Below, piece after piece: positions 54,025 to 61,841 of a stretch of DNA of 64,000 nucleotides. Each line of letters opens with the position of its first letter. The first letter of the stretch is position 1. The notes beneath the pieces were generated by a model. That model made no database searches, was not told where the DNA came from, and was given only the letters and a program-made list of their open reading frames with translations. A program made the position numbers and the translations under genes. The DNA lies in assembly GCA_023384135.1 (NCBI GenBank), contig JAHDXS010000003.1, positions 1 to 64,000 on the forward strand, written 5' to 3'. The DNA comes from Alphaproteobacteria bacterium. Its GTDB lineage: Bacteria > Pseudomonadota > Alphaproteobacteria > Micavibrionales > Micavibrionaceae.

Positions 54025-54789
54025 TCAGGCATTAGCCGGTTGTTTGGTGCGCACGAGTTTGCCGTCCTTGATATGCAGGCCGCATTCCTGCTCGTTTTCC
54101 TGTTCCCACCACCAGCGCCCGGAACGCGCATGTTCACCCGGAGCGACCGCGCGGGTGCAGGGCGCACAGCCGATGGAGGGAAACCCCTGATCGTGCAGCG
54201 GATTATAAGGAATCGCATGGTTCTGGATATAGGCCTTTACATCCGACTCGGAAATATCCACGAGCGGATAGACCTTGATAATGTCCCGTCCTGCATCGTA
54301 TTCCACGACCGGCAGGTCCGAGCGGTTGTCCGAATGTTCGCGGCGCAGACCGCTGATCCAGATATCCACGCCTTCCAGCGCACGGTTGAGCGGCTCGACC
54401 TTGCGCACGAAACAGCAGGCCTTGCGCTTCTCGACGGATTCATAAAACCCGTTAATGCCCTGACGGTTGACCATCTTCTCAACCGACGCCGTTTCGGGCG
54501 CGTAAGTCTGGATCTCGATCCCGAAATAAGTATCGCGCGTCTTCTGAAACGTCTCGTATGTTTCTGCGAACAGGCGGCCCGTGTCGATCGTAAAGATGCG
54601 GATCGGCAGAGTATGCTCGGCGATGGCATGAGTGATCGCCTGATCTTCAAGGCTGAAGCTCGTGGAGAACGCTTTGGCCTGTCCCGAAATATGAGCAAGC
54701 TTTTTAAGCCGTTCCGTCCACGCCAAAGGCGCGAGCTGCGTTTGCAGTTCCGCCGCCAGCTGTTCCTTGCGGGTGAGCGTGCTAAGCAT
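54025..54789 (-). CDS. cysH: Phosphoadenylyl/adenylyl-sulfate reductase
   Basis: 254 residues from ATG 54789, with a textbook AAGGAGG site located in the 3' end of cysG. It reduces PAPS or APS to sulfite. The FSLEDQAITHAIAE P-loop-like segment, the CC of KRKACCFVRKVEPL and the CAPC of FPSIGCAPCTRAV form a CC...CxxC set, which in this family indicates a 4Fe-4S enzyme that can use APS. With a fused APS kinase (CysNC) also present, the true substrate is open. Overlaps cysG by eight bases. Confidence 0.95.
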   Translation of the reverse strand: MLSTLTRKEQLAAELQTQLAPLAWTERLKKLAHISGQAKAFSTSFSLEDQAITHAIAEHTLPIRIFTIDTGRLFAETYETFQKTRDTYFGIEIQTYAPETASVEKMVNRQGINGFYESVEKRKACCFVRKVEPLNRALEGVDIWISGLRREHSDNRSDLPVVEYDAGRDIIKVYPLVDISESDVKAYIQNHAIPYNPLHDQGFPSIGCAPCTRAVAPGEHARSGRWWWEQENEQECGLHIKDGKLVRTKQPANA

Positions 54790-56248
54790 TTTGAGCCTCC
54801 TTCGGGCTGTGTTCGTCCTCGCGCTCGGGTAGCGGCGCGAAATAGGCGCTCGCCTGTGCGGGCGCTTCCTTCCAGCTATTCTGTTCGTGCCAGCGCACGA
54901 CATCGCCGATAATCATCAGGCTGGGCGAAATAAACGCATGCTCGCCAAGCTCCGCATCGAACCGCGCGAGGGTGGAGACATAATCGCGATGCTCGGGCGT
55001 CGTGCCCTGTTCGACGACCAGAACAGGCGTATCGGGATGGAACCCGATGCCCTGAAGCTTCTCGCAGAGCAAAACATAATGCGGCGTGCTCATGTAGAAG
55101 ACGAGCGTGTCGTTCTGGGAAAAACGCAAGCCTTCCCAGAAATCGGCTTGATGCAGCGTCTTGGTATAAAGCGTCATCAGCCGCACGCCCTTCGCGCCGT
55201 CCCGCTCGGTCAGCGGTACGCCCGCATAGGCTGCGCAGCCGTTCGCTGCACTGATGCCCGGCACGATCTGATAGGGGCAGCCTACGCGCCGCGCGATCTC
55301 GATCTCCTCAGCCCCGTGGGCGAACACGCCGGGGTCGCCGCCCTTGAGCCGCACGACGATATCGCCCTTGCGCAAATGCCGCTCCATGAGCGCGCCGATA
55401 TCTTCCTGCTTCTTGTGGTGATGGTCGCGCGTCTTGCCGACCGGAATTTTATGCGCGTCCTTGCGGGCATATTGATCGAGGATGACCGGGGACACCAAAC
55501 GATCATAAAGCACCACGTCGGCCTGCGAGAGAAGCCGGATCGCCTTGAGCGTGATCAACTCCGGGTGCCCCGGTCCCGCGCCAATCAGATAAAGCGCAGC
55601 TTGCTTTTCTTTGGGAAATTCGGCCAGCGCCGCCTCGAACAGCGCATCGGCCCGCTCGGCATTGCCTTCCAGAACTTCCTCGGCGATCGGCCCGCGAATA
55701 ATCTGCTCGTAAAACAGGCGGCGCGGCTGGATCGAACGAAACGCCTCACGCATCGCCATCTTCTTCTGGTCCATAAAGTGGATCAGATTCTCGAACGCCG
55801 ACGGAACGGCCTGCTCGATTTTATGTTTGATCAGGCGGGCCAGAACGGGGGAGATACCCGAGCTCGAAACTGCGATCTGCAGAGGCCCGCGCCGGACCAG
55901 AGCCGGAAAGATGAAATCGCAAAGCGGCGGGTTATCCACAACATTAACCATAACGCCGAGCGCCCGGCTATCGGCGGCAATCCGCCCGTTCAGATCGTCG
56001 TCGTCTGTCGCGGCGACGACAAAGGCATGACCTTTGATAAATTCCGCTTGATACGGGGCTTCCGTAAACTTAAAACCATGCTGCGAACAAAGAGCGCGGA
56101 CGGATTCGCCAACGGTTTCCGCAACAATCTCGACCTGCGCCCCGACGCTCGCCAGTGCCTCCGTTTTCGCGGCCGCGATCGCGCCGCCCCCGACGATAAG
56201 GGCAGGCGTTTCGGCGGAAGCCCGCAGAAACAGGGGTATGTAAGCCAT
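54782..56248 (-). CDS. cysG: Siroheme synthase (CysG)
   Basis: 488 residues from ATG 56248, eight bases after AGGAG; an upstream frame to 56332 runs through the promoter. N-terminal half: NAD-dependent precorrin-2 dehydrogenase/ferrochelatase (ALIVGGGAIAAAKTEALASV, VVNVVDNPPLCDFIFPALVR). C-terminal half from about 215: uroporphyrinogen III methyltransferase (LIGAGPGHPELITLKAIRLL, VVRLKGGDPGVFAHGAEEIE). It supplies siroheme to CysI from the same operon. Confidence 0.97.
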   Translation of the reverse strand: MAYIPLFLRASAETPALIVGGGAIAAAKTEALASVGAQVEIVAETVGESVRALCSQHGFKFTEAPYQAEFIKGHAFVVAATDDDDLNGRIAADSRALGVMVNVVDNPPLCDFIFPALVRRGPLQIAVSSSGISPVLARLIKHKIEQAVPSAFENLIHFMDQKKMAMREAFRSIQPRRLFYEQIIRGPIAEEVLEGNAERADALFEAALAEFPKEKQAALYLIGAGPGHPELITLKAIRLLSQADVVLYDRLVSPVILDQYARKDAHKIPVGKTRDHHHKKQEDIGALMERHLRKGDIVVRLKGGDPGVFAHGAEEIEIARRVGCPYQIVPGISAANGCAAYAGVPLTERDGAKGVRLMTLYTKTLHQADFWEGLRFSQNDTLVFYMSTPHYVLLCEKLQGIGFHPDTPVLVVEQGTTPEHRDYVSTLARFDAELGEHAFISPSLMIIGDVVRWHEQNSWKEAPAQASAYFAPLPEREDEHSPKEAQNA

Positions 56249-56272
56249 CAAAAGCGCTCCTGTATGATATTG

Positions 56273-56301
56273 AGTATAAAATAACAAAAAAATATTGTAA
56301 A
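56273..56301 (-). promoter_or_regulatory. Sigma70-type promoter of the cysGHJI operon
   Basis: On the minus strand TTTACA (56301-56296), 17 bases, TATACT (56278-56273), close to consensus. The region 56270-56325 is extremely AT-rich. Similar short sequences TATTGTAAATA (56293-56303) and TATGTAATATA (56313-56323) overlap or flank the -35 and could be operator half-sites for the divergent Rrf2 regulator. The operator is a guess. Confidence 0.65.
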
Positions 56302-56330
56302 TACAAAAAAAATATGTAATATATGGGCCC

Positions 56331-56777
56331 ATGGAGTTATTGCCTAACAGACTGAAAGTAGCGATGAACGTCGCCCTCTTTATCGCCTATAACGGGCGGG
56401 CCGATCGCCCCGTCCCGAATACGGAAATTGTCGGCTATTTCCCGCACCTTAAGGAACGCTCTCTGGAGCCGGTCCTGCAAAAACTCTCCAGCGCGGGCAT
56501 CATCACCTCGATCAAGGGCTCCAAGGGCGGCTATTACGTCGAGGATCCCGAAAACACCACCCTCAAGGATATTTTCGAGTGCTTTATCGACTCCGCGATG
56601 GAGGATGAGGGGCATTTCGGTTCTTACGAGCGCATCCTCGACGAGCAGGTCGAAGACTGGTACCAGCGCGGCCTGGGCATGCTCTCGGTCGTCAGCCTCA
56701 AATATCTCTGCAACGAGGCCCGCAAGCAATATATCCCGACCATCGAAACCCCGCAGCCCCTGGATTTCGTGGTATAA
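56331..56777 (+). CDS. Rrf2-family transcriptional regulator, divergent from cys operon
   Basis: 148 residues with the Rrf2 winged helix: YFPHLKERSLEPVLQKLSSA (recognition helix region) and SIKGSKGGYYVEDPENTTLK (wing). The three-Cys cluster motif of IscR/NsrR-type Fe-S regulators is absent (only FECFID and LKYLCNEA), which is like CymR-type, Fe-S-free members. Its position, 82 bases from the cysG start and opposite in direction, suggests that it controls sulfur assimilation. Effector unknown. Confidence 0.88.
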   Translation: MELLPNRLKVAMNVALFIAYNGRADRPVPNTEIVGYFPHLKERSLEPVLQKLSSAGIITSIKGSKGGYYVEDPENTTLKDIFECFIDSAMEDEGHFGSYERILDEQVEDWYQRGLGMLSVVSLKYLCNEARKQYIPTIETPQPLDFVV

Positions 56778-56832
56778 GTTTTGCTACTGTACTCGGCATA
56801 ACCCCGCATAACCCGGCACAAAAAGATAAGCC

Positions 56833-57537
56833 ATGACCAAAACCAACCTTGTATTGGGATTAATCGTTCTAACTCTGGGCGTCGTGGCCGGAGCCATTGT
56901 CTTTGCGCCGGATTTAATTGACAGGCTAACCAGCCCGTCCAAGCCCGTTTCAACCTACGTCCACCCGCCCGCTTCGCAAACGGCCCGCCCACCAATGGAA
57001 ACATCTGCGCAAGCGCCTTTGGAAGTTCCGCCGCCGCCCGCGCCCGCCCAACCTGCCGAAATCCGGCCCGATTTCAGCGTCGTCGGCGCGAAGCAGCAGA
57101 TCAAGACCGAGGATCATCAGGATTGGCGCGTCGAGTGCGGCAAAGACGATACGGGCAAGATCACCTGTAATATGTACCAGCGCCTTCTCTGGGACGGCGA
57201 CCAGACCGTGCAGGCTCTGATGGTGATGGTCGTCATCGCCGAGCGTGACGGCAAGCCGATCCCGCGCATGCGTTTTATCGTTCCTCTGGGCGCGATCCTT
57301 CCACCCGGCCTGCTTCTGGTCCTCGAAGAGGACAAAGAGGCCGCCGTACCCTTTCAGTACTGCTCGCCGGAGGGCTGTATTATCAATCTCGACATGGCGG
57401 ACGATGTGGTCGCGCAGCTGAAAGCCAAAAGCGGCCTGCAGGTCGGCTATCTCCGCCCGGATGGCAAGATGGCCAGACTCGAAGTCTCCCTGAAGGGCTT
57501 CACGAAGGCGCTGGAGCGCGTATCGAACCCGCAATAG
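56833..57537 (+). CDS. IalB (invasion-associated locus B) family protein
   Basis: 234 residues. An N-terminal membrane anchor (LVLGLIVLTLGVVAGAIVFA, about 6-25), a Pro-rich spacer (residues about 40-75), then the IalB domain with DWRVECGKDDTGKITCNMYQ and FQYCSPEGCIINLDM. The four Cys are typical of the fold. In Bartonella IalB affects erythrocyte invasion, but the family is common in free-living alphaproteobacteria, where its role is unclear. Confidence 0.88.
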   Translation: MTKTNLVLGLIVLTLGVVAGAIVFAPDLIDRLTSPSKPVSTYVHPPASQTARPPMETSAQAPLEVPPPPAPAQPAEIRPDFSVVGAKQQIKTEDHQDWRVECGKDDTGKITCNMYQRLLWDGDQTVQALMVMVVIAERDGKPIPRMRFIVPLGAILPPGLLLVLEEDKEAAVPFQYCSPEGCIINLDMADDVVAQLKAKSGLQVGYLRPDGKMARLEVSLKGFTKALERVSNPQ

Positions 57538-57543
57538 GCGAAT

Positions 57544-58413
57544 TTATTCGGAAGGGCGTGCGAGATCGCCGTACATCTCGGGCCTGCGGTCGCGGAAAAA
57601 TCCCCACACCGCGCGGTATTTCTGCAGGGCCTCCAGATCGAACCCCTGAATAAGTGCGCCGTCCTCCTGCTTGCCAAAAGACTGCATCAACTCGCCGTTC
57701 TGCCCGGCGATGAATGAGGAGCCGTAGAACGTCTGCTCGCTGCCGTTCGCGTTTTCGGTGCCGATCCGGTTCGCGGCGATGACGGGAATAGCGTTCGCCA
57801 CCGCATGCCCCTGCATCACGCGCTGCCAGATCGGGCTAGTATCCAGCGTATCGTCATAGGGTTCCGCCCCGATGGCGGTGGGATAAAACAGAAAGTCCGC
57901 ACCCTTCAGCGTCATCGCCCGCGCCGCTTCGGGGAACCACTGGTCCCAGCAGATGCCGACGCCGATATTGCCAAAGCGCGTGTTCCAGACTTTGAAACCC
58001 GTATTCCCCGGCTTGAAGTAATATTTCTCCTGATAGCCCGGCCCGTCGGGAATGTGCGTCTTGCGGTAAACGCCCATGATGCCGCCCGTATCGTCGATCA
58101 TCACGACCGAATTATAATATTCCGGCCCCGCCTTTTCGAAAATCGAAACGGGCAGAACCACGCCGCAATCTTTGGCGACCTTCTGCAACTCCGTCACGCA
58201 TGGATGCAACTCCGCCGGATAAGCCAGAGAGAACCATTTGTCGTCCTGATGCGTGCAGAAATAAAGCCCCTGAAACAGCTCGGGCAACAAGATGACATGC
58301 GCCTCGCTCTTCGCGGCCTCGCGCACCAGCGCGGCGGCCTTGCCGATATTCTCCTGCATGTCGGCGGAGAAAGAGGTTTGTATGGCGGCGACGTTAGTGA
58401 TGCGGCTCATCAA
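57544..58413 (-). CDS. aguB: N-carbamoylputrescine amidase
   Basis: 289 residues, a nitrilase-superfamily enzyme. The catalytic triad is visible as Glu in LLPELFQGLYFC, Lys in YRKTHIPDGPGYQEKYYF and Cys in VGICWDQWFPEAARAM. It converts N-carbamoylputrescine to putrescine, CO2 and ammonia. Ten bases downstream of the aguA stop, so it is co-transcribed with it. Confidence 0.95.
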   Translation of the reverse strand: MMSRITNVAAIQTSFSADMQENIGKAAALVREAAKSEAHVILLPELFQGLYFCTHQDDKWFSLAYPAELHPCVTELQKVAKDCGVVLPVSIFEKAGPEYYNSVVMIDDTGGIMGVYRKTHIPDGPGYQEKYYFKPGNTGFKVWNTRFGNIGVGICWDQWFPEAARAMTLKGADFLFYPTAIGAEPYDDTLDTSPIWQRVMQGHAVANAIPVIAANRIGTENANGSEQTFYGSSFIAGQNGELMQSFGKQEDGALIQGFDLEALQKYRAVWGFFRDRRPEMYGDLARPSE

Positions 58414-58423
58414 TCTGATCCTC

Positions 58424-59428
58424 TCATTTTATGGGCAAAGCGGGAATCTGCTGCGTGATGCAGTGGAACGACCCGCCGCCCGTCAATAAAGTATTCGATC
58501 GCACGGGCACGATTGTGCGCGTGGGAAACAGGCTTTGCAAGGCCGAAACCGCCATATCCGCCGACGCCGTGCCATAGACCGGAAGCACGACGGCCCCGTT
58601 CCCGATCACGAAATTCATGTGCGAGGCCGGAACGATCGCGCCGCCCTCATCGCGCACAAGGCCGGGGGAGGGGATGCGCACCACCTCGAAGCCCTCGGCC
58701 TCCAGCGCTTTTCCGGTCTCTGCATAAAGCGCCGCGTTGGGGTCATCGTCTCCGAACGCTTCCGGGCACGCCACGACCCCCGGCGCGATGAACCGCGCCA
58801 GATTGTCGATATGCCCGTCCGTATGGTCGTTCAGCAAACCATCGCCCAGCCACACGATCCGTTGCGCGCCGTAAGCTTCGCGCAAGGCGTCCTCCGCGTC
58901 CGTCTGCGTCCATCCGGGATTCCGGTTGGGGTTCAGAACGCACTGCCGCGTGGTCAGGACCGTGCCGTCCCCATCATGCTCGACCGCGCCGCCCTCCAGA
59001 ATGAAATCGAACCGCCGCACGATCGCGCCCGTGCGCTCCAGAATAAAATCGCCGATCGTATCGTCATGTTCATAGATGAACTTGCCGCCCCAGCCGTTGA
59101 CCCGGAACCGCAGCGCCGCCAGCCGCCCGGCCTCGTCGATCCCGAACACAGGCCCGGTATCGCGCAGCCACGTATCCCCGAACAGGGCCGGAACGATCTC
59201 CGCCGCCGCCCCGACCTGCGCCCGCGCATCGGCCACGCTCTCATCGCCGCAAGCTAAAACAACGACCTTTTGTCCTGCTGCCAGCGCCCGCACCATCTGC
59301 GCCACTTCCACCCGCGCATCGGCCAGCCGCTGCCCCGGCCAGCGGTCCTCGTCGTCGTGCGAGGGCCACGCCGTCCAGACCTCCGCCTGCCGCGCCCATT
59401 CCGCCGGAATGTGAATGCCTGCGCCCAT
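58424..59428 (-). CDS. aguA: Agmatine deiminase
   Basis: 334 residues. Converts agmatine to N-carbamoylputrescine. The family blocks WTAWPSHDDEDRW, WLRDTGPVF, LEGGAVEHDGDGTVLTTRQC, DGHIDNLARFI and the near-terminal catalytic Cys in GGGSFHCITQQIP are all present. It precedes aguB in one operon, so agmatine is taken to putrescine. The arginine decarboxylase needed first is not in the window. Confidence 0.96.
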   Translation of the reverse strand: MGAGIHIPAEWARQAEVWTAWPSHDDEDRWPGQRLADARVEVAQMVRALAAGQKVVVLACGDESVADARAQVGAAAEIVPALFGDTWLRDTGPVFGIDEAGRLAALRFRVNGWGGKFIYEHDDTIGDFILERTGAIVRRFDFILEGGAVEHDGDGTVLTTRQCVLNPNRNPGWTQTDAEDALREAYGAQRIVWLGDGLLNDHTDGHIDNLARFIAPGVVACPEAFGDDDPNAALYAETGKALEAEGFEVVRIPSPGLVRDEGGAIVPASHMNFVIGNGAVVLPVYGTASADMAVSALQSLFPTRTIVPVRSNTLLTGGGSFHCITQQIPALPIK

Positions 59429-59592
59429 GCGCCGACCTCCTTAAAAACCTCGCGCCTTATAGCAACTTTCCGCCCCGAAGGAAACACCGCGAAAATAATG
59501 GGCTTCCGGGAGCCTCCGCCGCATGATCCTTGTTGCGCGAACCCCCGCGAATTGCTAAGAAAAATCAACACGCAACAGGGAAGGGACACGCG

Positions 59593-60837
59593 ATGAACGT
59601 GCTGATTATCGGAGCCGGCGCAGCCGGGAACGTTGTGGCCAAGAAATGCGCGATGAACCGCGACATTTTCAAGTCCATCCATCTGGCCAGCCGCACCCTT
59701 GCGAAGTGCGAGAAGATCAAGCAGGACTGCAAGGAGTTCTTCGGTCGGGATATCGAGATCTACAAGCTTGACGCCGACAACGTGGCCGAGACCGTTGCCC
59801 TAATCAATAAAATCAAGCCCGACCTCGTGATCAATATGGCGCTGCCGTATCAGGACCTTGCCATCATGGACGCCTGCCTCGAAACCAAGGTCAACTACAT
59901 GGACACGGCGAATTACGAGCCGATCGACGAGGCCAAGTTCGAATATCACTGGCAATGGGCCTACCAGGACAAATTCAAAAAGGCGGGCATCGTCGCCATC
60001 CTCGGCTGCGGCTTCGACCCGGGCCAGACCAATATCTACTGCGCCTACGCCCAGAAAAACCTGTTCGATGAGATCCATGAGATCGACATCATCGACTGCA
60101 ACGCGGGCAACCACGGCCAGGCCTTCGCCACCAATTTCAACCCGGAGATCAACCTGCGCGAAGTGACCCAACGCGGCAAATACTGGGAGAACGGCAAATG
60201 GATCGAGACGGAGCCGTTGGAGTTCCGCAAGATGATCGACTATCCCGAAGTCGGCGAGAAGGCCAGCTACCTCCTGTACCATGAGGAGCTGGAATCGCTC
60301 GTGCAGAATATCAAGGGCCTCAAACGCATCCGTTTCTGGATGACCTTCGGCGACGAATACATCAAGCACATGGAGGTCCTGCAAAACGTGGGCATGACCC
60401 GCATCGACCCCGTGAAGCATAACGGCGTTGAGATCGTGCCGATCCAGTTCCTGAAAACGCTTCTGCCCGAGCCGTCATCGCTCGCCGAGAATTACACGGG
60501 TAAAACCTCCATCGGCTGCATTATGACGGGCGTCAAGAACGGCAAGCAAAAAACCGTGCTGATTTATAATGTCTGCGATCACGCAAAAACGCATGAGGAA
60601 GTGCAGGCGCAGGCCGTCTCCTACACGACGGGCGTTCCCCCCGTGACGGGCGCAATCATGCTGGCCAAGGGCTTCTGGGGCAAGGAACCCGGCGTCTGGA
60701 ACGTCGAGCAGCTCGACCCCGATCCGTTCATGGAAGAGGTCGCCAAACAGGGCCTGCCCTGGCACGTGAAGGAACTCAAATCCGGCCTCGGCGACCTGAC
60801 GGAGCGCCGCGCGAAGTACGATAAAAAGGCGGCATAA
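59593..60837 (+). CDS. Carboxynorspermidine/carboxyspermidine dehydrogenase
   Basis: 414 residues from ATG 59593 with AGGGA nearby. Saccharopine dehydrogenase-like fold: NVLIIGAGAAGNVVAKKC (nucleotide binding, residues 2-19), VINMALPYQDLAIMDACLET, CGFDPGQTNIYCAYAQ and FWGKEPGVWNVEQLDPDPFM. It condenses putrescine (or diaminopropane) with aspartate semialdehyde to the carboxylated polyamine. It sits divergently from aguA and in a block with the decarboxylase downstream. Confidence 0.93.
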   Translation: MNVLIIGAGAAGNVVAKKCAMNRDIFKSIHLASRTLAKCEKIKQDCKEFFGRDIEIYKLDADNVAETVALINKIKPDLVINMALPYQDLAIMDACLETKVNYMDTANYEPIDEAKFEYHWQWAYQDKFKKAGIVAILGCGFDPGQTNIYCAYAQKNLFDEIHEIDIIDCNAGNHGQAFATNFNPEINLREVTQRGKYWENGKWIETEPLEFRKMIDYPEVGEKASYLLYHEELESLVQNIKGLKRIRFWMTFGDEYIKHMEVLQNVGMTRIDPVKHNGVEIVPIQFLKTLLPEPSSLAENYTGKTSIGCIMTGVKNGKQKTVLIYNVCDHAKTHEEVQAQAVSYTTGVPPVTGAIMLAKGFWGKEPGVWNVEQLDPDPFMEEVAKQGLPWHVKELKSGLGDLTERRAKYDKKAA

Positions 60838-60838
60838 G

Positions 60839-61369
60839 ATGAAAAAACTCATCCTGACTCTGGCCCTGTTTACGGGCGTTTTGCTCGGCGCATCCGGGCC
60901 GCTTTGGGCGCAAACCGCCGAGGAGGAGATCAAAACGTGGGCCGAAAAGGCCGCCGCCGAAGCCATGACGTTCGACCACGCCAATTTCGATGAGCGTAAA
61001 GCGGCCAATAAACAATATTTCACCGCAAGCGGCTTCGCCTCGTTCTATGAGGCGCTGGACATATCGCTTTCGATGAACCCGATCAAAAAACCGGGCAACA
61101 CCATGACGGCCAAACTCAAATGCCCCGCCGAGGTCAAGCTGCTCGAAGAGGCCGGGGGCATCCCCGCGTGGGCCGTGACCGTCCCGCTCGAAGTCACCTA
61201 CACGACGCGCATCGGATCGGACACGCAGGTGAATAAAACGATGCTCCGCGTCGAAAAGGACCCGTCGAACCAGACCTACGGCATCGCGCAGTGGATTTCC
61301 ATGCCCTATCTGGCGACTGACCCGCCGCCCTGCGCCCCGGAAACCGAAGCCGCACCCGCGCCGGAATGA
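60839..61369 (+). CDS. Secreted IcmL/DotI-like protein
   Basis: 176 residues with a signal peptide (LILTLALFTGVLLGASGPLW, cleavage after WAQ). The mature domain (AAAEAMTFDHANFDERKAAN, KQYFTASGFASFYEALDISL, AWAVTVPLEVTYTTRIG) resembles the C-terminal NTF2-like domain of DotI/IcmL/TraM of type IVB secretion. No other secretion genes are present, so a stand-alone periplasmic role is more likely. It starts one base after the dehydrogenase stop and is translationally linked to it. Confidence 0.75.
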   Translation: MKKLILTLALFTGVLLGASGPLWAQTAEEEIKTWAEKAAAEAMTFDHANFDERKAANKQYFTASGFASFYEALDISLSMNPIKKPGNTMTAKLKCPAEVKLLEEAGGIPAWAVTVPLEVTYTTRIGSDTQVNKTMLRVEKDPSNQTYGIAQWISMPYLATDPPPCAPETEAAPAPE

Positions 61370-61390
61370 TATATTGACGATGTCGCCTCA

Positions 61391-61428
61391 TCGTCATTGC
61401 GAGCGACTGAAAGGAGCGCGGCAATCCA
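61391..61428. repeat. Left inverted-repeat unit flanking the GIY-YIG gene
   Basis: TCGTCATTGCGAGCG and, 12 bases on, GCAATCCA. This is the core of a widespread dispersed repeat. The inverted counterpart is at 61811-61840 on the other side of the GIY-YIG gene, in opposite orientation. Confidence 0.75.
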
Positions 61429-61476
61429 TAGGCAAGGCATGAGCGTTTTAATCTTCCCTGTAAGGCGCATAGACCC

Positions 61477-61770
61477 ATGCTCAAGCAACCAGCCGTTTAT
61501 ATCATGGCGAACAAAACGAACGGCACGCTTTACACGGGCGTAACCTCGGATTTGATCAAGAGGGTTCATGAGCATAAAAGCGGCACAACAAAAGGGTTTG
61601 CGCATAAGTATGATTGCCGAAAGCTGGTCTATTATGCTCTCTATGAAAATATGGAGACAGCTATTCTCGAAGAAAAGCGAATAAAGGCCGGAAGCCGTAA
61701 AAAGAAGATTGATTTGATTGCAGGCATGAATCCTGATTGGAATGATTTGTATGAAAAAATTACGGCTTAA
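61477..61770 (+). CDS. GIY-YIG single-domain nuclease
   Basis: 97 residues. The GIY-YIG core is visible as VYIMANKTNGTLYTGVTSDL (residues 7-26, with the YIM..YTG pattern), then RVHEHKSGTTKGFAHKYDCR, and the catalytic Glu in EEKRIKAGSRKKKIDLI. Such stand-alone proteins (UPF0213/YhbQ-like) may act on DNA ends or in mobile units. It is embedded between inverted copies of a dispersed repeat, in the gap between the polyamine genes. Confidence 0.9.
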   Translation: MLKQPAVYIMANKTNGTLYTGVTSDLIKRVHEHKSGTTKGFAHKYDCRKLVYYALYENMETAILEEKRIKAGSRKKKIDLIAGMNPDWNDLYEKITA

Positions 61771-61810
61771 AAAGACGGGATGAGGAAAGGAAGGCTCGGA
61801 AAGGCAGTCC

Positions 61811-61840
61811 TTGGATTGCTTCGCTGCGCTCGCAATGACA
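61811..61840. repeat. Right inverted-repeat unit flanking the GIY-YIG gene
   Basis: TTGGATTGCTTCGCTGCGCTCGCAATGACA, in reverse complement TGTCATTGCGAGCG..GCAATCCAA. It shares GTCATTGCGAGCG and GCAATCCA with the left unit at 61391-61428 and is inverted relative to it. The region also has internal symmetry (ATTGC...GCAAT). Confidence 0.8.
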
Positions 61841-61841
61841 G

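Noticed and set aside
54887-56284. 465-codon plus-strand open frame opposite cysG
   Set aside because: Antisense to an unambiguous siroheme synthase; Arg/His/Asp-rich shadow.
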